Part shown: positions 22,690 to 32,917 of the stretch, piece by piece
Position numbering within the stretch: position 1 is the first letter of the stretch
Layout of the letters: each line of letters opens with the position of its first letter
Origin: Folioceros fuciformis
Lineage: Eukaryota > Anthocerotophyta > Anthocerotopsida > Anthocerotales
Direction of reading: 5' to 3'
DNA: 64,000 nt
Assembly (NCBI GenBank): GCA_049999805.1
Contig: JBNGIO010006289.1
Coordinates: forward strand, 601,141 to 665,140
Notes under the pieces: model-generated
Database searches by the model: none
The model's input: the letters and a program-made list of their open reading frames with translations, nothing else
Told to the model about the DNA's origin: nothing
Position numbers and translations under genes: made by a program

Positions 22690-23340
22690 CCCCAATCCAC
22701 ACACATACATATATACCTATTGCATGAGGACTTGGAGGCTGTCGGAAGTTTGTTCCCGCAGTGCAGAATCTGCACCACCTGGAGATGTAACGGGTCTCCA
22801 ACTCACCGCAAAATAGCCTACCTACACGAAGACATCTTCGTACTGTACGCACAAAAATGGAAGAAAGAAAACAAAGCAAATTTTCGTTGTTTATGATCTC
22901 TCCTGACCCTTGACGATAGTGATGCTTCACAATGCCACAAAAACAAGAATGGCGCTCGTGGTCCGAGGAGACCAGAACTTCTAAGTCTAGGTCTGCAAGG
23001 GTGAAGGGATTGAAGGCTGCCTTGTGGCCCTGCCCTGGATGTGTGCGTGGTCCGCAACGTTCTGTACTACCGGGACTATCTACAGACTAGGATGCGAGAT
23101 TGAAACCTCCTACTCTACTGTACTTGGAGAGTTCTGCGTTCACGCGGAATCGGGCCAGGCACTCTAACAAAAGGACAAGCTAAAGTAGTGAAGTAGGTGA
23201 CTAGTAAGTAGAATGTGCACTTAACTTAGCACGGTGCTCATCTGGGATTGTGTTGGTGCGTAAGGGTGAGCGACGTTTCTGGGCTAGGAAGTGTATAAGT
23301 ATCGGCTGCTGCCAAGGACGGTGTTGTGACAGAGGCAGAA
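22690..23340. other. Intergenic region
   Basis: This is the 3' flank of the unrecognised gene and the 5' flank of the second E1-alpha gene. No feature was recognised. Confidence 0.5.
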
Positions 23341-25265
23341 ATGAGGCGTGTGCACGGATTGCGGGAGGTGAGCTCCTGGCTGCGCTCCGCGCTGTGCGCG
23401 CCCTCCACCAGCAGCAGCCATGGAGCTGCCGCGACTCTGCTGCAACAACAGCGTGGTTACGCTGCCGATTCCTCCCCGATCTCCATCGACATCGCTGTTC
23501 CTTTCAAGGCTCACAAATGTGAGCCTCCCAGCCAGCAGGTGACCACCAGCGGGGAGGAGCTCCTGGGGTTCTTCCGGACAATGTTTGTGATGCGCAGGAT
23601 GGAGATCGCCGCTGATTCCTTGTACAAGAGCAAATTTATCCGCGGATTTTGCCACCTGTACGACGGCCAGGAGGCGGTGTGCGTGGGAATGGAGGCCTCG
23701 CTCACCCCCAAGGACTGCGTCATCACTGCCTACCGAGACCACTGTACACACCTCGGTCGCGGGGGTACGCTCCTCGAGGTTTTTGCCGAGTTGATGGGCC
23801 GGAAAGACGGCTGTTCTTTGGGGAAAGGAGGCTCCATGCACATGTACAAGAAGTCGGGGGGCTTCTACGGCGGCAACGGGATTGTCGGTGCGCAAACGCC
23901 CCTGGGTGCTGGCCTTGCCTTTGCGCAGAAGTATCTCAAGGTGGAAGGCGTTACTCTCACTCTCTATGGGGACGGGGCTGCGAATCAGGGTCAGCTGTTT
24001 GAGGCCATGAATATGGCCGCTCTGTGGGATCTACCTGTTATTTTCGTTTGCGAGAACAACCACTGTGAGTTGGCGCTGCTCTCCGCCTCTCGCTCCATTC
24101 TCTCTCTCAGTTTGGATGTGTGACGGATTGGTCAAGCAGTTTCAAGCTGATCCGACTGGGATTTCTTCCTTTTTTTTCGTGCAGATGGAATGGGGACAGC
24201 GGAGTGGCGCTCAGCGAAGAGTCCCGAGTATTACAGTCGAGGCGACTATGTGCCTGGTCTCAAGGTTAGGTTTTGCCTGTATAAATTGGTTGGTGACTAT
24301 GAGACCAATGTTCTCACGACCCAATTCCCCAAGTTTGGTGTCTCGTCTCTGTTCATTGTCTTGTGCATCTGACGGAGTGCCTGTATCCTTGATAATTCTC
24401 AGGTGGATGGTATGGATGCCCTAGCAGTGAAGCAGGCCGTGAACTATGCTAGAAGTCATGCACTTACCAAAGGCCCATTTGTAAGAGCCTGCAAATCCCG
24501 AAGACAGGATTTTTGATTGATTTGTTACCACGTTCCTTGACTCAACTGACAAGGTTGGGCAAACAGGTGATGGAAATGGATACGTACAGATATCATGGAC
24601 ACTCCATGTCAGATCCTGGTAGCACGTACCGAACAAGAGATGAGATTGCTGGAATCCGGCAGGTCTGGTTTAAACACGTCGGCCTTTGAAGGCACAGGAG
24701 TGCTGCACCAGCATGATCATCAGATGGATTAACCATATCTGTTTGCTTGCATGAGCAGGAACGTGATCCCATTGAGAGAATAAGGAAGTTACTGCTGGCC
24801 CATGATATCGTCACAGCAAATGACATCAAGGTACCCTTGCTCCGGTTTCCTGATTGCAATCTGGTTTTTGACACTTCCATATGCTAACTTCGTGTTCACG
24901 TCTCTTAGAATATCGAGAAGGAAGCCAAGAAGGAGGTCGACGATGCACTAGCTAAAGCTAAGGTTTGATCGTCAGTTTGATCAATTTGGTCCTCGATCTT
25001 GCTAAGCATTTTGTTTGGTTCCCTTTCTGAGGGTTCTCTTGTTGTTGTGGCTATTTCATCTCAGGAAAGCCCGCAACCAGACCCCTCGGAACTTTTCTCA
25101 AACATCTATGTCAAAGGTCTGGGGGCGGAGGTAAGGGGGCACTTCATGCTTCAGAGGTTTTTGCAATTACTATGGTCTTTGTTAGCATCGAGATCTCATT
25201 TCACTCTTGAATGTGCACAGGCATATGGGTGTGACCGCAAGGAAGTTGTTGTGACGCTGCCGTGA
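23341..25265 (+). CDS. Pyruvate dehydrogenase E1 component subunit alpha, canonical plant type
   Basis: This is the alpha subunit of mitochondrial pyruvate dehydrogenase E1. The ATG at 23341 opens a mitochondrial presequence ([19 protein letters not shown]) that ends near GYAADSSP. Exon 1 is long and continuous to the TPP site: [55 protein letters not shown] and [20 protein letters not shown]. It is spliced within ENNHYGMG. Later exons give [64 protein letters not shown] and [20 protein letters not shown], ending KEVVVTLP. Both the phosphorylation loop and the C-terminus match seed-plant E1-alpha closely. It lies 12 kb from a divergent paralog in opposite orientation. An upstream in-frame GTG was ignored. 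Confidence 0.95.
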
Positions 25266-25735
25266 GCAATCAGCAACCCATTTCATTTTTCGTTGTTTAA
25301 GTCCCTAAACTGCGTTTAGGAGCATGCCAAATGTACCAAGGGCGGGTAGACGGTGTCCAATGTGGTTGGAGCTTCAGGGTAGTGGTGGCCTGTTCGCACA
25401 CGTACTCGATTTGGTCAAATCTATATCTAATTTAGAGTTGAATGTACGTCATTTGCCTGACGTCATTGGTCGTCTGTGTCATTGATGCACAGGAGTCCTA
25501 GTGAGAAAGCGCCTAACAATCGCGATAAATTAAGAGAGAATGTTCCCAGCTGGACAGTTAACCTCTGCATATTCCATTCACTTTAGATCTTTGAGTACTC
25601 CAACGATTGTGAAACACAGGGCTAAGCGGTGCTCTATCTCACTACCTGTGCTAATGGGAATTAGGACGACTAGCATAGAAGGGGAAATTAATTTCCACTT
25701 TATGTATACTTGCCTTCATCAGCTATGTGTCTCGG
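25266..25735. other. Convergent 3' region
   Basis: This is the gap between the canonical E1-alpha stop and the proposed SNF5 stop on the other strand. It contains no recognised feature. The true SNF5 3' end could lie in here if one more exon exists. Confidence 0.45.
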
Positions 25736-28700
25736 CTAGGTCCTATAAATCAAATATTGAAGTAAATCATATGCCTTCATGGTCATGATAGGGACTACAA
25801 ATCCAAGGAAGCATGCACGTACATGGGTGGCAAGCGCAACGGCTAAAGTGCACGCCAGGATGCCCCCAATTGGGGCATTGCTCACACTACATCCGTAGAT
25901 AACGGCTTCCAAAGGCATCGTCCTTTTCAGCTTGTTGCTTCTTGAGCCTGTGCCAGAACCCACCAAGTTGTGTTGCTTCCGACTAGGTAACGGAAAACTG
26001 AAATAGTCCAGTCAGCTGTAACACCATTGGCTTTCTGTAATAACTGCTTACCTTACATTCCGCTCCTCTCGAGCATAAAGAGCTTCCATCTCTTTATCAG
26101 TTAGCTGCTCAACTACAGGTTCAAATGAGTCCCAGTCGTTTCTACGCCTGAAGCCAACAAGATTAGAGAGAAAATGGTCGGTGGAAACGAATGGAGATGC
26201 AACTGTAAATAACGGCGGCACAAGATTTACCTCACGACACTTATCTTATTGTTTGGTCTTCGCATGAGGTTCAAAGCTGTAGTTGGGGGGTTGCTGCATG
26301 ACATGTTATTGATGTGAGTAAAGTCTGAAAAAACATAAATCGACGACTACATCGAGCACAATCCCCACTCTCATTGTACCTTGACGCGCTATAATCTACA
26401 CCCCTCTCTCTGCGGGCTTTTTTACTGATGCGAGAGTCTCGTCCAGACGAGGATATTTGCTTGTTTATCTGCTGGCCAGACAAAATTAGTCCGCTGACAA
26501 TTTACAATGTAAGCGCCTCATCGAAAGGAAAAGTCTAAATACTGGTGGAATGAGCGGCTTGCGGAAAGACAAGACAATGGTACAACGTACACGGTGACAA
26601 AACCTTACCTCATGTATTTGTTCCCGGATTGACAGGGCGATCGCAGGCTGCAAGCAAAGCGAGTACGAGTTCCTGAGTACAACGTCCTCTAGCTCCAAAG
26701 AGGTTCAGTCAACATAAGGAACCCGTTCACGGCAAACAGGCAACCTTACTGCAATCTCAGGGTCCTCCAGCTCAAGGTCCTGACACATACGTCTGGCGAA
26801 CTCCTCAGGGTTAGCGTCCGGATTGTTCACATCCTGTAAATAACCACCATCCATGACTTATGGACCTGAGATGTTACGCAGATACATCCTTGAGATCTGC
26901 AGTGCAAATGAGTTGACCCACCCACAGAAAATGGTCGTGTATGAGAGTTCTGTTCACCCGAAGATCGAGCTGCAATTGCACGACATTACTGTTAGGAACC
27001 ACCTTCACTTTGACTGCCAAGCTTGCTAGTCGAACTCCCACTGAGAAACATGGGTTAACACAAAAGGTGTGGGCAGGAACTAACATCCAAGGCTGGGAAC
27101 ATTCTTTTCTAAACCCAAAACCCAAATCACATACCTTCATCATCTGAACCTTCTCTTCCGTGCTCGGTCTTTGATTATCTGTGGCTCGATACTCGGCTAA
27201 TTGTGTCTGTCAAGTGGCAAAATGTTCAGTCTAGATTGCCATAGCAAGCCTGGCCAAGAAAGTAACATCCCAGCCTCGGCAAAAAATGGGAAAGAGATGA
27301 AAAGAGTTCCAAACGTGGGATAAACAACAACTGAGAAAGAAAAGCAAGATTCACCTGCATAGATTGAGCAATGTAATGTCCAAATGCGATAGGAAGGTTC
27401 ATGTCCTTAGTAAGCCGTCGAACGAAAGGCACAATCTCGGAGTCCGGATCTGTCAAATGAACAGAGCTTCACCTATTCAGAGTCTGCTAGCTAAATGCAG
27501 ATGAGCCTGCTTCAAACTTCACCTCAGAACCTGAGCCAGGAACAAGACATGAAGACGATAGCATACCATCTGCATTCCAAGAAAATACATCCTTGTAGCG
27601 TTGCCCGTCAGCTTCAATGTCCAACCTGATGGGAATTAGGTTGTCCACGGGCGGCCTGCAGTTGAACCCCAACATAAGCTCACTGCAACCTCCAGAGGCA
27701 GACATGCGCACGGGTATGAGAAGGCTCACTCGGCTGGCTTGGGGGGAAAGTCTATGCGGAGGTTGGCAGCAGCGCTGGGTCTGCTCTGCCGTGACTTCTC
27801 CTTGCGGGCCTGAATCTGGTTGCTGTCTGCCTCTCGCTGCAAGAGTGCCTGCGGAAACACTTCCTGCTGCTGTTCCTGCCTTTGATGATGCTGTTGCTCC
27901 TGCTGGCGCTCCTTTTGCTGTTGCTGGGCCTCCTCTTGTGATTGTTGCTGCTGATCCAGTTCCATAGCCTGCTCTTGCGGTTGCTGCCGCTTCTGGGCGT
28001 CTTCTTGTGGTCGTCGCTGAGGATGAGCTTCTTCTTGTGGTTGCTGCCGCTGCTGGGCTTCCTCTTGTGGTTGCTGAAACTGCTTAGTCTCCTCTTGCGG
28101 TTGCTGATGAGGATGGGCTTCTTCTTGTGGTTCCTGCCGCTGCTGGGCTTCTTCTTGTGGTTGCTGAATATGCTTGGTCTCCTCTTGCGGTTGCTGCCGC
28201 TGCTGGGCTTCCTCTTGTGGTTCCTGAAGCTGCTTAGTCTGCTCTTGTGGTTGCTCCTGAGGATGGGCTTCTTCTTGTGGTTCCTGCCGCTGCTGGGCAT
28301 CTTCTTGTGGTTGCTGAAGCTGCTGGGTCTCCTCTTGTGGTTGCTGGCGCTGCTGGGCTTTCTCATGTGGTTGCTGAAGCTGCTTAGTCTCCTCTTGTGG
28401 TTGCTGCCGCTGCTGGGCCTCCTCTAATGGTTGCTGTAGCTGCTGGGCCTCCTCTACTGGTTGCCGCAGCTGCTGGGCCTCCTCTACTGGTTGCTGCCGC
28501 TGCTGGGTCTCCTCTAGTGGTTGCTGCGGCTGGTGGCCCTTCTCTAGTGGTTGCTGGCGCTGCTGGGTCTTCTCTAGTGGTTGCTGGCGCTGCTGGGTCT
28601 TCTCTAGTGGTTGCTGCCGCTGCTGGGCCTCCTCCGCTGATTGCTGCAGCTGCTGGGCCTCCTCCAGTGGTTGCTGGCGCAGCTGGACCCCTTCTTTTGG

Positions 28701-29912
28701 CTGTTGCTGCTCATCCTGATCCAGTTCCATGGCCTGCTCTTGTGTTTGCTGCTGCTGCTGCTGCTGGCGGGCCTCCTCTTCTGGTCTCCATTGCTGATCC
28801 AGTTCCACTGCCTCCTTTTGTGGAGGCTGCTGCTGGTGCTCCAATTCCATTGGTTGCTGGGCCCCGTCTTGTGGTTGCTGCTGCTGCAGGTCCAGTTCCA
28901 TTGGTTGCTGGGCCCCGTCTTGTGGTTGCTGCTGCTGCAGGTCCATTTCCATTGGTTGCTGGGCCCCGTCTTGTGGTTGCTGCTGCTGCAGGTACAGTTC
29001 CATTAGCTGCCCTTGCGGTTGTTGCTGCTGCTGGTTCAGTTCAATTGGCTGCTCTTGCGGTTGTTGCTGCCGCTCATCCAGTTGATCCAGTTCCATTGTC
29101 TGGTCTTGCGGTTGTTGCTGCTGCTCATCCAGTTCCATTGCCTGTTCTTGCGGTTGCTGCTGCTCCTCCCCTTGCGGTGGCTCCTCCTGCCGTGCCTCCT
29201 CCGGTGGTTCCCCCTGCTGTAGCGGTCCCTCCTCTTGCGGAGGCCGCTGCTGTTGAAGTGCCTCCTCCAGTGGTCGCTCCTGCTGCTGTACTGCATACTC
29301 TTGAGGTGGCTCCAGCTTCTGACTCTGCTCTTTCTGTGGCTCTTCCTCCTGCTGCACTGTCTGCTCTTGGGGTGGCTCCCCCTGCTCCTGCTCCTGCATT
29401 GCTGGCTCCTGTGCTGCTTCCTCCTGCTGGTGCTGCTCTGCCAGTTCTTGTGCTGACTCCTGCTCCTGCTGCGGTGCCCCCTCTCGAGGAGCTTCCTGTG
29501 GGCCCAGGTGTGCCTGCACTTCTGGAGGTTCTTGCCGCTGCTGCGCCTCATGTTGAGGAGATTGCTGCGGGTTCTGCAATGCCTGCTCTTGTGAAGGTTG
29601 TTGTTGCTGCTGTGCCTCCTCTTGTGGTAGCACCTCCTGCTCCTGCTGTTGTTCCTCCTTTCGTGGCGGAACCTGCTCCTCCTGCTGAGCGTCCTCTCCT
29701 GGTAGGTCCTGTTCCTGCTGCAACTGATGCCCAACCGGTGTTGGAGAGTCGTGCTGCTGCAGCTCCAATTGTGAGGCTTTCAGGTCACGACCACCATCCT
29801 TCCCCTCCTCCTCCTCCTCCTCCTCTTCCCCGGTCTGCTCACATGCCTCACCATCCCCAAAGCCGCCCACGTCGCCCGTCCCTCCATCACCTCCTTCCAC
29901 GGTAATCGCCAT
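25736..29912 (-). CDS. SNF5/BSH chromatin-remodelling subunit with giant Gln-rich N-terminus
   Basis: SNF5 (BSH in plants) is a core SWI/SNF subunit. Exon 1 (29912-27730) starts at ATG 29912 and codes 727 residues: an acidic start, then a Gln/Glu/Pro-rich domain ending LRIDFPPKPA. A 74-nt intron (27729-27656, GTGAGC to CTGCAG, phase 2) joins it to PPVDNLIPIRLDIEADGQRY, the first SNF5 repeat. Later exons give PFVRRLTKDMNLPIAFGHYI, AQSMQTQLAEYRATDNQ, LDLRVNRTLIHDHFLW, NPDANPEEFARRMCQDLELE, PAIALSIREQIHE, SRISKKARRERG, SSNPPTTALNLMRRPNNKI and DWDSFEPVVEQLTDKEMEAL. All junctions used are in phase. The tail after YAREERNV (FPLPSRKQHNLVGSG onward) is unlike other BSH proteins and its end is uncertain. 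Arabidopsis BSH lacks such an N-terminus; yeast Snf5 has a Gln-rich one. Confidence 0.85.
27985..28680 (-). repeat. 30-nt coding minisatellite in SNF5 exon 1
   Basis: More than twenty imperfect 30-nt units encode a 10-residue repeat of the type QQPQEEAQQR, with variants such as KQLQQPQEET, AHPHQQPQEE and QQRQQPLEKT. The period is a multiple of three, so copy-number change keeps the frame. Confidence 0.85.
28845..29040 (-). repeat. 51-nt coding repeat in SNF5 exon 1
   Basis: About three to four near-identical 51-nt units encode MELDLQQQQPQDGAQQP. Neighbouring variants (MELDQ, MELYL) continue further upstream in the protein. The high identity between units points to recent duplication. Confidence 0.8.
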
Positions 29913-30927
29913 CGCGCGCTTGAACCACACTCCGCGCTATTTCCTCTCTCGACGCTTCGTGCTTGCAGAGCGGGGTAGATAAAATAGAACAACCCAAACC
30001 CAAAGGTGAATTCACGAAATTTTCATACCTTGGTTTAGGTCACTGTAAGTCACTCACGACAGAAGCAACCAACACCAACACTTAGTAATGCATATTTGTT
30101 ATCTATCAAGTCACAGAAAATATATACATAGGTGCACCCATCTACACCTACTTCATCGGGAAAATGGGGGGAAGAAAAGGACTGAGGGGGAGAGACGCTC
30201 GGTACATATGTACGTCTCTTCGCTTACTTTCAACTATGTACCAACCTACGCTTGGATATCCATGTGCATGGAAGGTGAGGGATCGAGCGCGGAGAGGTGA
30301 CGGGAATGGGATATCGGGGATGCATCTTCACAAGGCCCCGCCAGGTACATGACATGTGTGGGAGCTCCGATGTATCGCACGAGAGCACGGCACCGGCAGG
30401 CGAGGAACATGTTGCGCAACTATGGCTGGCGCTGGCACCTTGGGACGCTGACAGTACGTGATGCGAAGTAGTAATGTATGAACAGTCTAAGGCGCACCTA
30501 CAACCTAGGTTTCATCTCCCGAGCTTCCAGGAAGCATCTCCCTCCAGCCTCCTAATTCCTAAATCTGCGGTCTCCGGGGCAGCCTGGAGCGTTGCCTCCT
30601 CCAAATTCGCGCTCTCCTCGGCTTCCGCATGCTCTCGGCTCCCCCCAGCCCATGTTAGCCCTGCCGCCTCCGCCTCCGCCTGCGCCTCTTCCTCCTCCTC
30701 CGCCTCCCTCCGACTTGGTAATGTGTGCGCTATCGAACTGTAGATGAGTTGAACGGTTTCGCTTTTATTATGTCTTGGCAAGTTGGCTCACGATGTGCAC
30801 AATTTGCATTTTGCGCAGTCTTGGCTTCTGGCGGTAGGGAAGGAACGTTGCTTACAGGCATTGACTCTGACTCTCTTCATTAGAGGGCTTGTGTAAGGGA
30901 GTGTGGAGGTGACGAGGGGGTGCGGAA
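29913..30927. promoter_or_regulatory. Divergent interval, SNF5 / dioxygenase 1
   Basis: This is one kilobase between two head-to-head starts. The open frames in it are short, with Ser/Ala-rich or low-complexity translations and no recognisable motif. It should contain both promoters. No specific element was assigned. Confidence 0.4.
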
Positions 30928-30969
30928 ATGACGCACACGCACACGCACACGCACACGCACACGCACACG
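30928..30969 (+). repeat. ACGCAC hexanucleotide repeat at start of CDS
   Basis: About six to seven units of ACGCAC/ACACGC begin right after the ATG and encode alternating Thr-His. The array is in frame and could vary in length between individuals. Confidence 0.85.
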
Positions 30970-32446
30970 GTGAGGCCAAGGTCGGGAGCTGCTGCTGAAG
31001 AAGAGAGCGCTCCACGCCCAGGCCAGCCTCGTCCAGGAGTCCAGGCTCTTGTGGAGAGGGGAATTCAGATGGTGCCCGAGGCGTACATACGGCCCGTGAA
31101 CCAGCGGCCTCTGCTGGGACCAAGCCATCCCAATGGCTGCTTCCGGATCACCACTGCGGGCAAAATTCCGGTTGTCGACCTGGCCAGGCTCAGCGACAGC
31201 GACGGCACCATAGGCCGCAAGCAGACTATGAAGGCCATCGCTCGTGCTTGTGAGGAGTGGGGCTTCTTTCAGGTGCGCTCCCTACCCTGCACTTGTCTAC
31301 AAGCTTTCATCTTCGATGCACCCGCACTGGTAGCGGCTAATGTGTGTGGCTAGATCGATCGTACTCTGATAATGCAATGCTGCGCATGCGGGATTATGGC
31401 AGGTGATCAACCATGGCATCCCTGATCATGTGCTGGACGACACGCTGGATCTGGCTAAGCGATTCTTCAGCCTGCCGTTGAGGGAAAAGGCCACGTACAA
31501 CTCGGGCCCGGGGGCAGATCCGTCTGTCCATCCCAGCTCCGGAAGCTTTGGTTCTACTTTCCCTCCTGCGCAGGATTCGGCTCTGGACTGGAGGGATGTG
31601 CTCCAACACTGCTTCATCAACGATGACGCCACAGATGACAAACGACAGTGGCCGTCCAAGCCACAAGCTTACAAGTGAACACCATTGCCAGCCAGCGCGC
31701 TTCATTCAACTGTGACCACTGCGACTCATTGTTTACTCACCCCTCTTCTATCTTGCTTGCAGGCAGATCATGCTCAAGTATCGAGAGGCGATAACAGGTT
31801 TGGCTGAGCGCCTGCTTGCAACAGTGGCGCAAAATTTGGGTCTCGAAGGCGATCACATCCACCGCCTTGTAGGCAAGTCCACAAGCCTGGTCAACCTCAT
31901 ACAGTATCCACAGTGTCCAGAACCGGAGCTTGTTTTGGGAGTGAGAGGTCATTCCGATCCGTCCGTCATTTCGCTCCTCCTCCAAGACGAGGTTGGAGGC
32001 TTGGAAGTCCGTGCCAAGGACGGCCAGTGGGTGTTGCTGCAACCTATTCCGCGAGCCATTGTCGTGAACACTGGCGACATTTTGCAGGTATGGAATCGCG
32101 ACCCCGTGATTTGTACAGTACGGGAATATTACATATGCCAGGTTCTCGTGTTTCATTGCTGGTACTGACCGGTGCAATCGATGCGCTGCAAACGTTGCAG
32201 GTCATCAGCAATGGCAGGTATCCTAGCGTGGAACATCGTGTCGTAGTGAACGGCATGCAGTCTCGACTGTCTGTCTCGACATACCACTGTCCACATTCCG
32301 ATTCCAAAATCGGTCCTGCGCCGGGACTGACGACCGAAGATCAGCCTGCTCGCTACAGAGACTTCTACTTCTCCGAGTACGTGAACGAATTGTACAATCT
32401 CCAAAGCACTCGAAATCCATCACTGGAGTCGTTCTACATCCACTAG
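30928..32446 (+). CDS. 2-oxoglutarate/Fe(II)-dependent dioxygenase 1
   Basis: This is a soluble non-haem iron oxygenase of the plant DOXC type (flavonoid, hormone and alkaloid oxidases); the substrate cannot be told. Exon 1 (30928-31272) gives VQALVERGIQMVPEAYIRP, AGKIPVVDLARL and ACEEWGFFQ. Exon 2 starts VINHGIPDHVLDDTLDLAKR and includes LDWRDVLQHCF. Exon 3, joined as AYK-QIMLKYREAI, carries the iron ligands in GHSDPSVISLLLQDEVGGLE (His codon 31950-31952, Asp 31956-31958) and AIVVNTGDILQ. Exon 4 has the third ligand in PSVEHRVVVNG and the 2-oxoglutarate Arg in RLSVST. It ends ESFYIH. The N-terminus MTHTHTHTHTHTHTV is a translated hexanucleotide repeat. Exon 2 is longer than in copy 2 (GSFGSTFPPAQDSA insertion). 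Confidence 0.9.
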
Positions 32447-32917
32447 CTGGGCTTGACCAGAAACGTTACACTCCCATGTACGCTTCGAAACCCAATTCTA
32501 AATTGATAATAGGTGATGGAATTTGGGATCTACCCAAGTGGTCTACATAGTACACGATGCCTTGTTTCCCCCTCTAACCAGCCTGGATCTGGGCCGTCTA
32601 GCGATCCTGTCGGAACCAACGCGTTCACCTGTCAGCATATGTTTCTACTAAAAATCACCAAGCTGACCGGAGAAGTTGCTGAAATGGAATTAGCTCACGA
32701 CACGATGTAAAAGTGCTCGCGTGCAAATGGACGCGAAATTGTATCCACTGAAGACCTGGATGCACTAATCTCCAGGATCGGGATGAGCGAAGGCAGGGCA
32801 TACGTGATGAGTATCGCCTGCCGGTCAAACGTTGCTTTCAATTCCTGCTGGTTCGAACCACAGGTTCAGATTGGTGCGTCCTGTCTGACGCTGAATAGAT
32901 GAACGCCCCCAAAGCTC
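32447..32917. other. Convergent 3' region
   Basis: This lies between the dioxygenase 1 stop and the NECAP stop. A GGTTCGAACC motif near 32850 resembles a tRNA T-loop, but no cloverleaf fits. Nothing else was seen. Confidence 0.5.

Noticed and set aside
27942-28427. Plus-strand Leu-rich frame resembling membrane segments
   Set aside because: Also an antisense shadow of the 30-nt coding repeat in SNF5; CTG/TTG runs come from Gln codons read backwards.
28397-29905. 502-codon plus-strand frame rich in Ala, Val and Pro
   Set aside because: It is the complement of the Gln-rich SNF5 exon. The repeat periods are multiples of three, so all frames stay open; its translation has no independent motif or splice support.
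30474-30743. 89-codon Ser/Ala-rich frame upstream of dioxygenase 1
   Set aside because: Low-complexity translation with no homology that I recognise and an equal open frame on the opposite strand; probably promoter DNA.
32840-32880. Possible tRNA T-arm (GGTTCGAACC)
   Set aside because: No acceptor, D or anticodon stem of correct spacing could be built around it.
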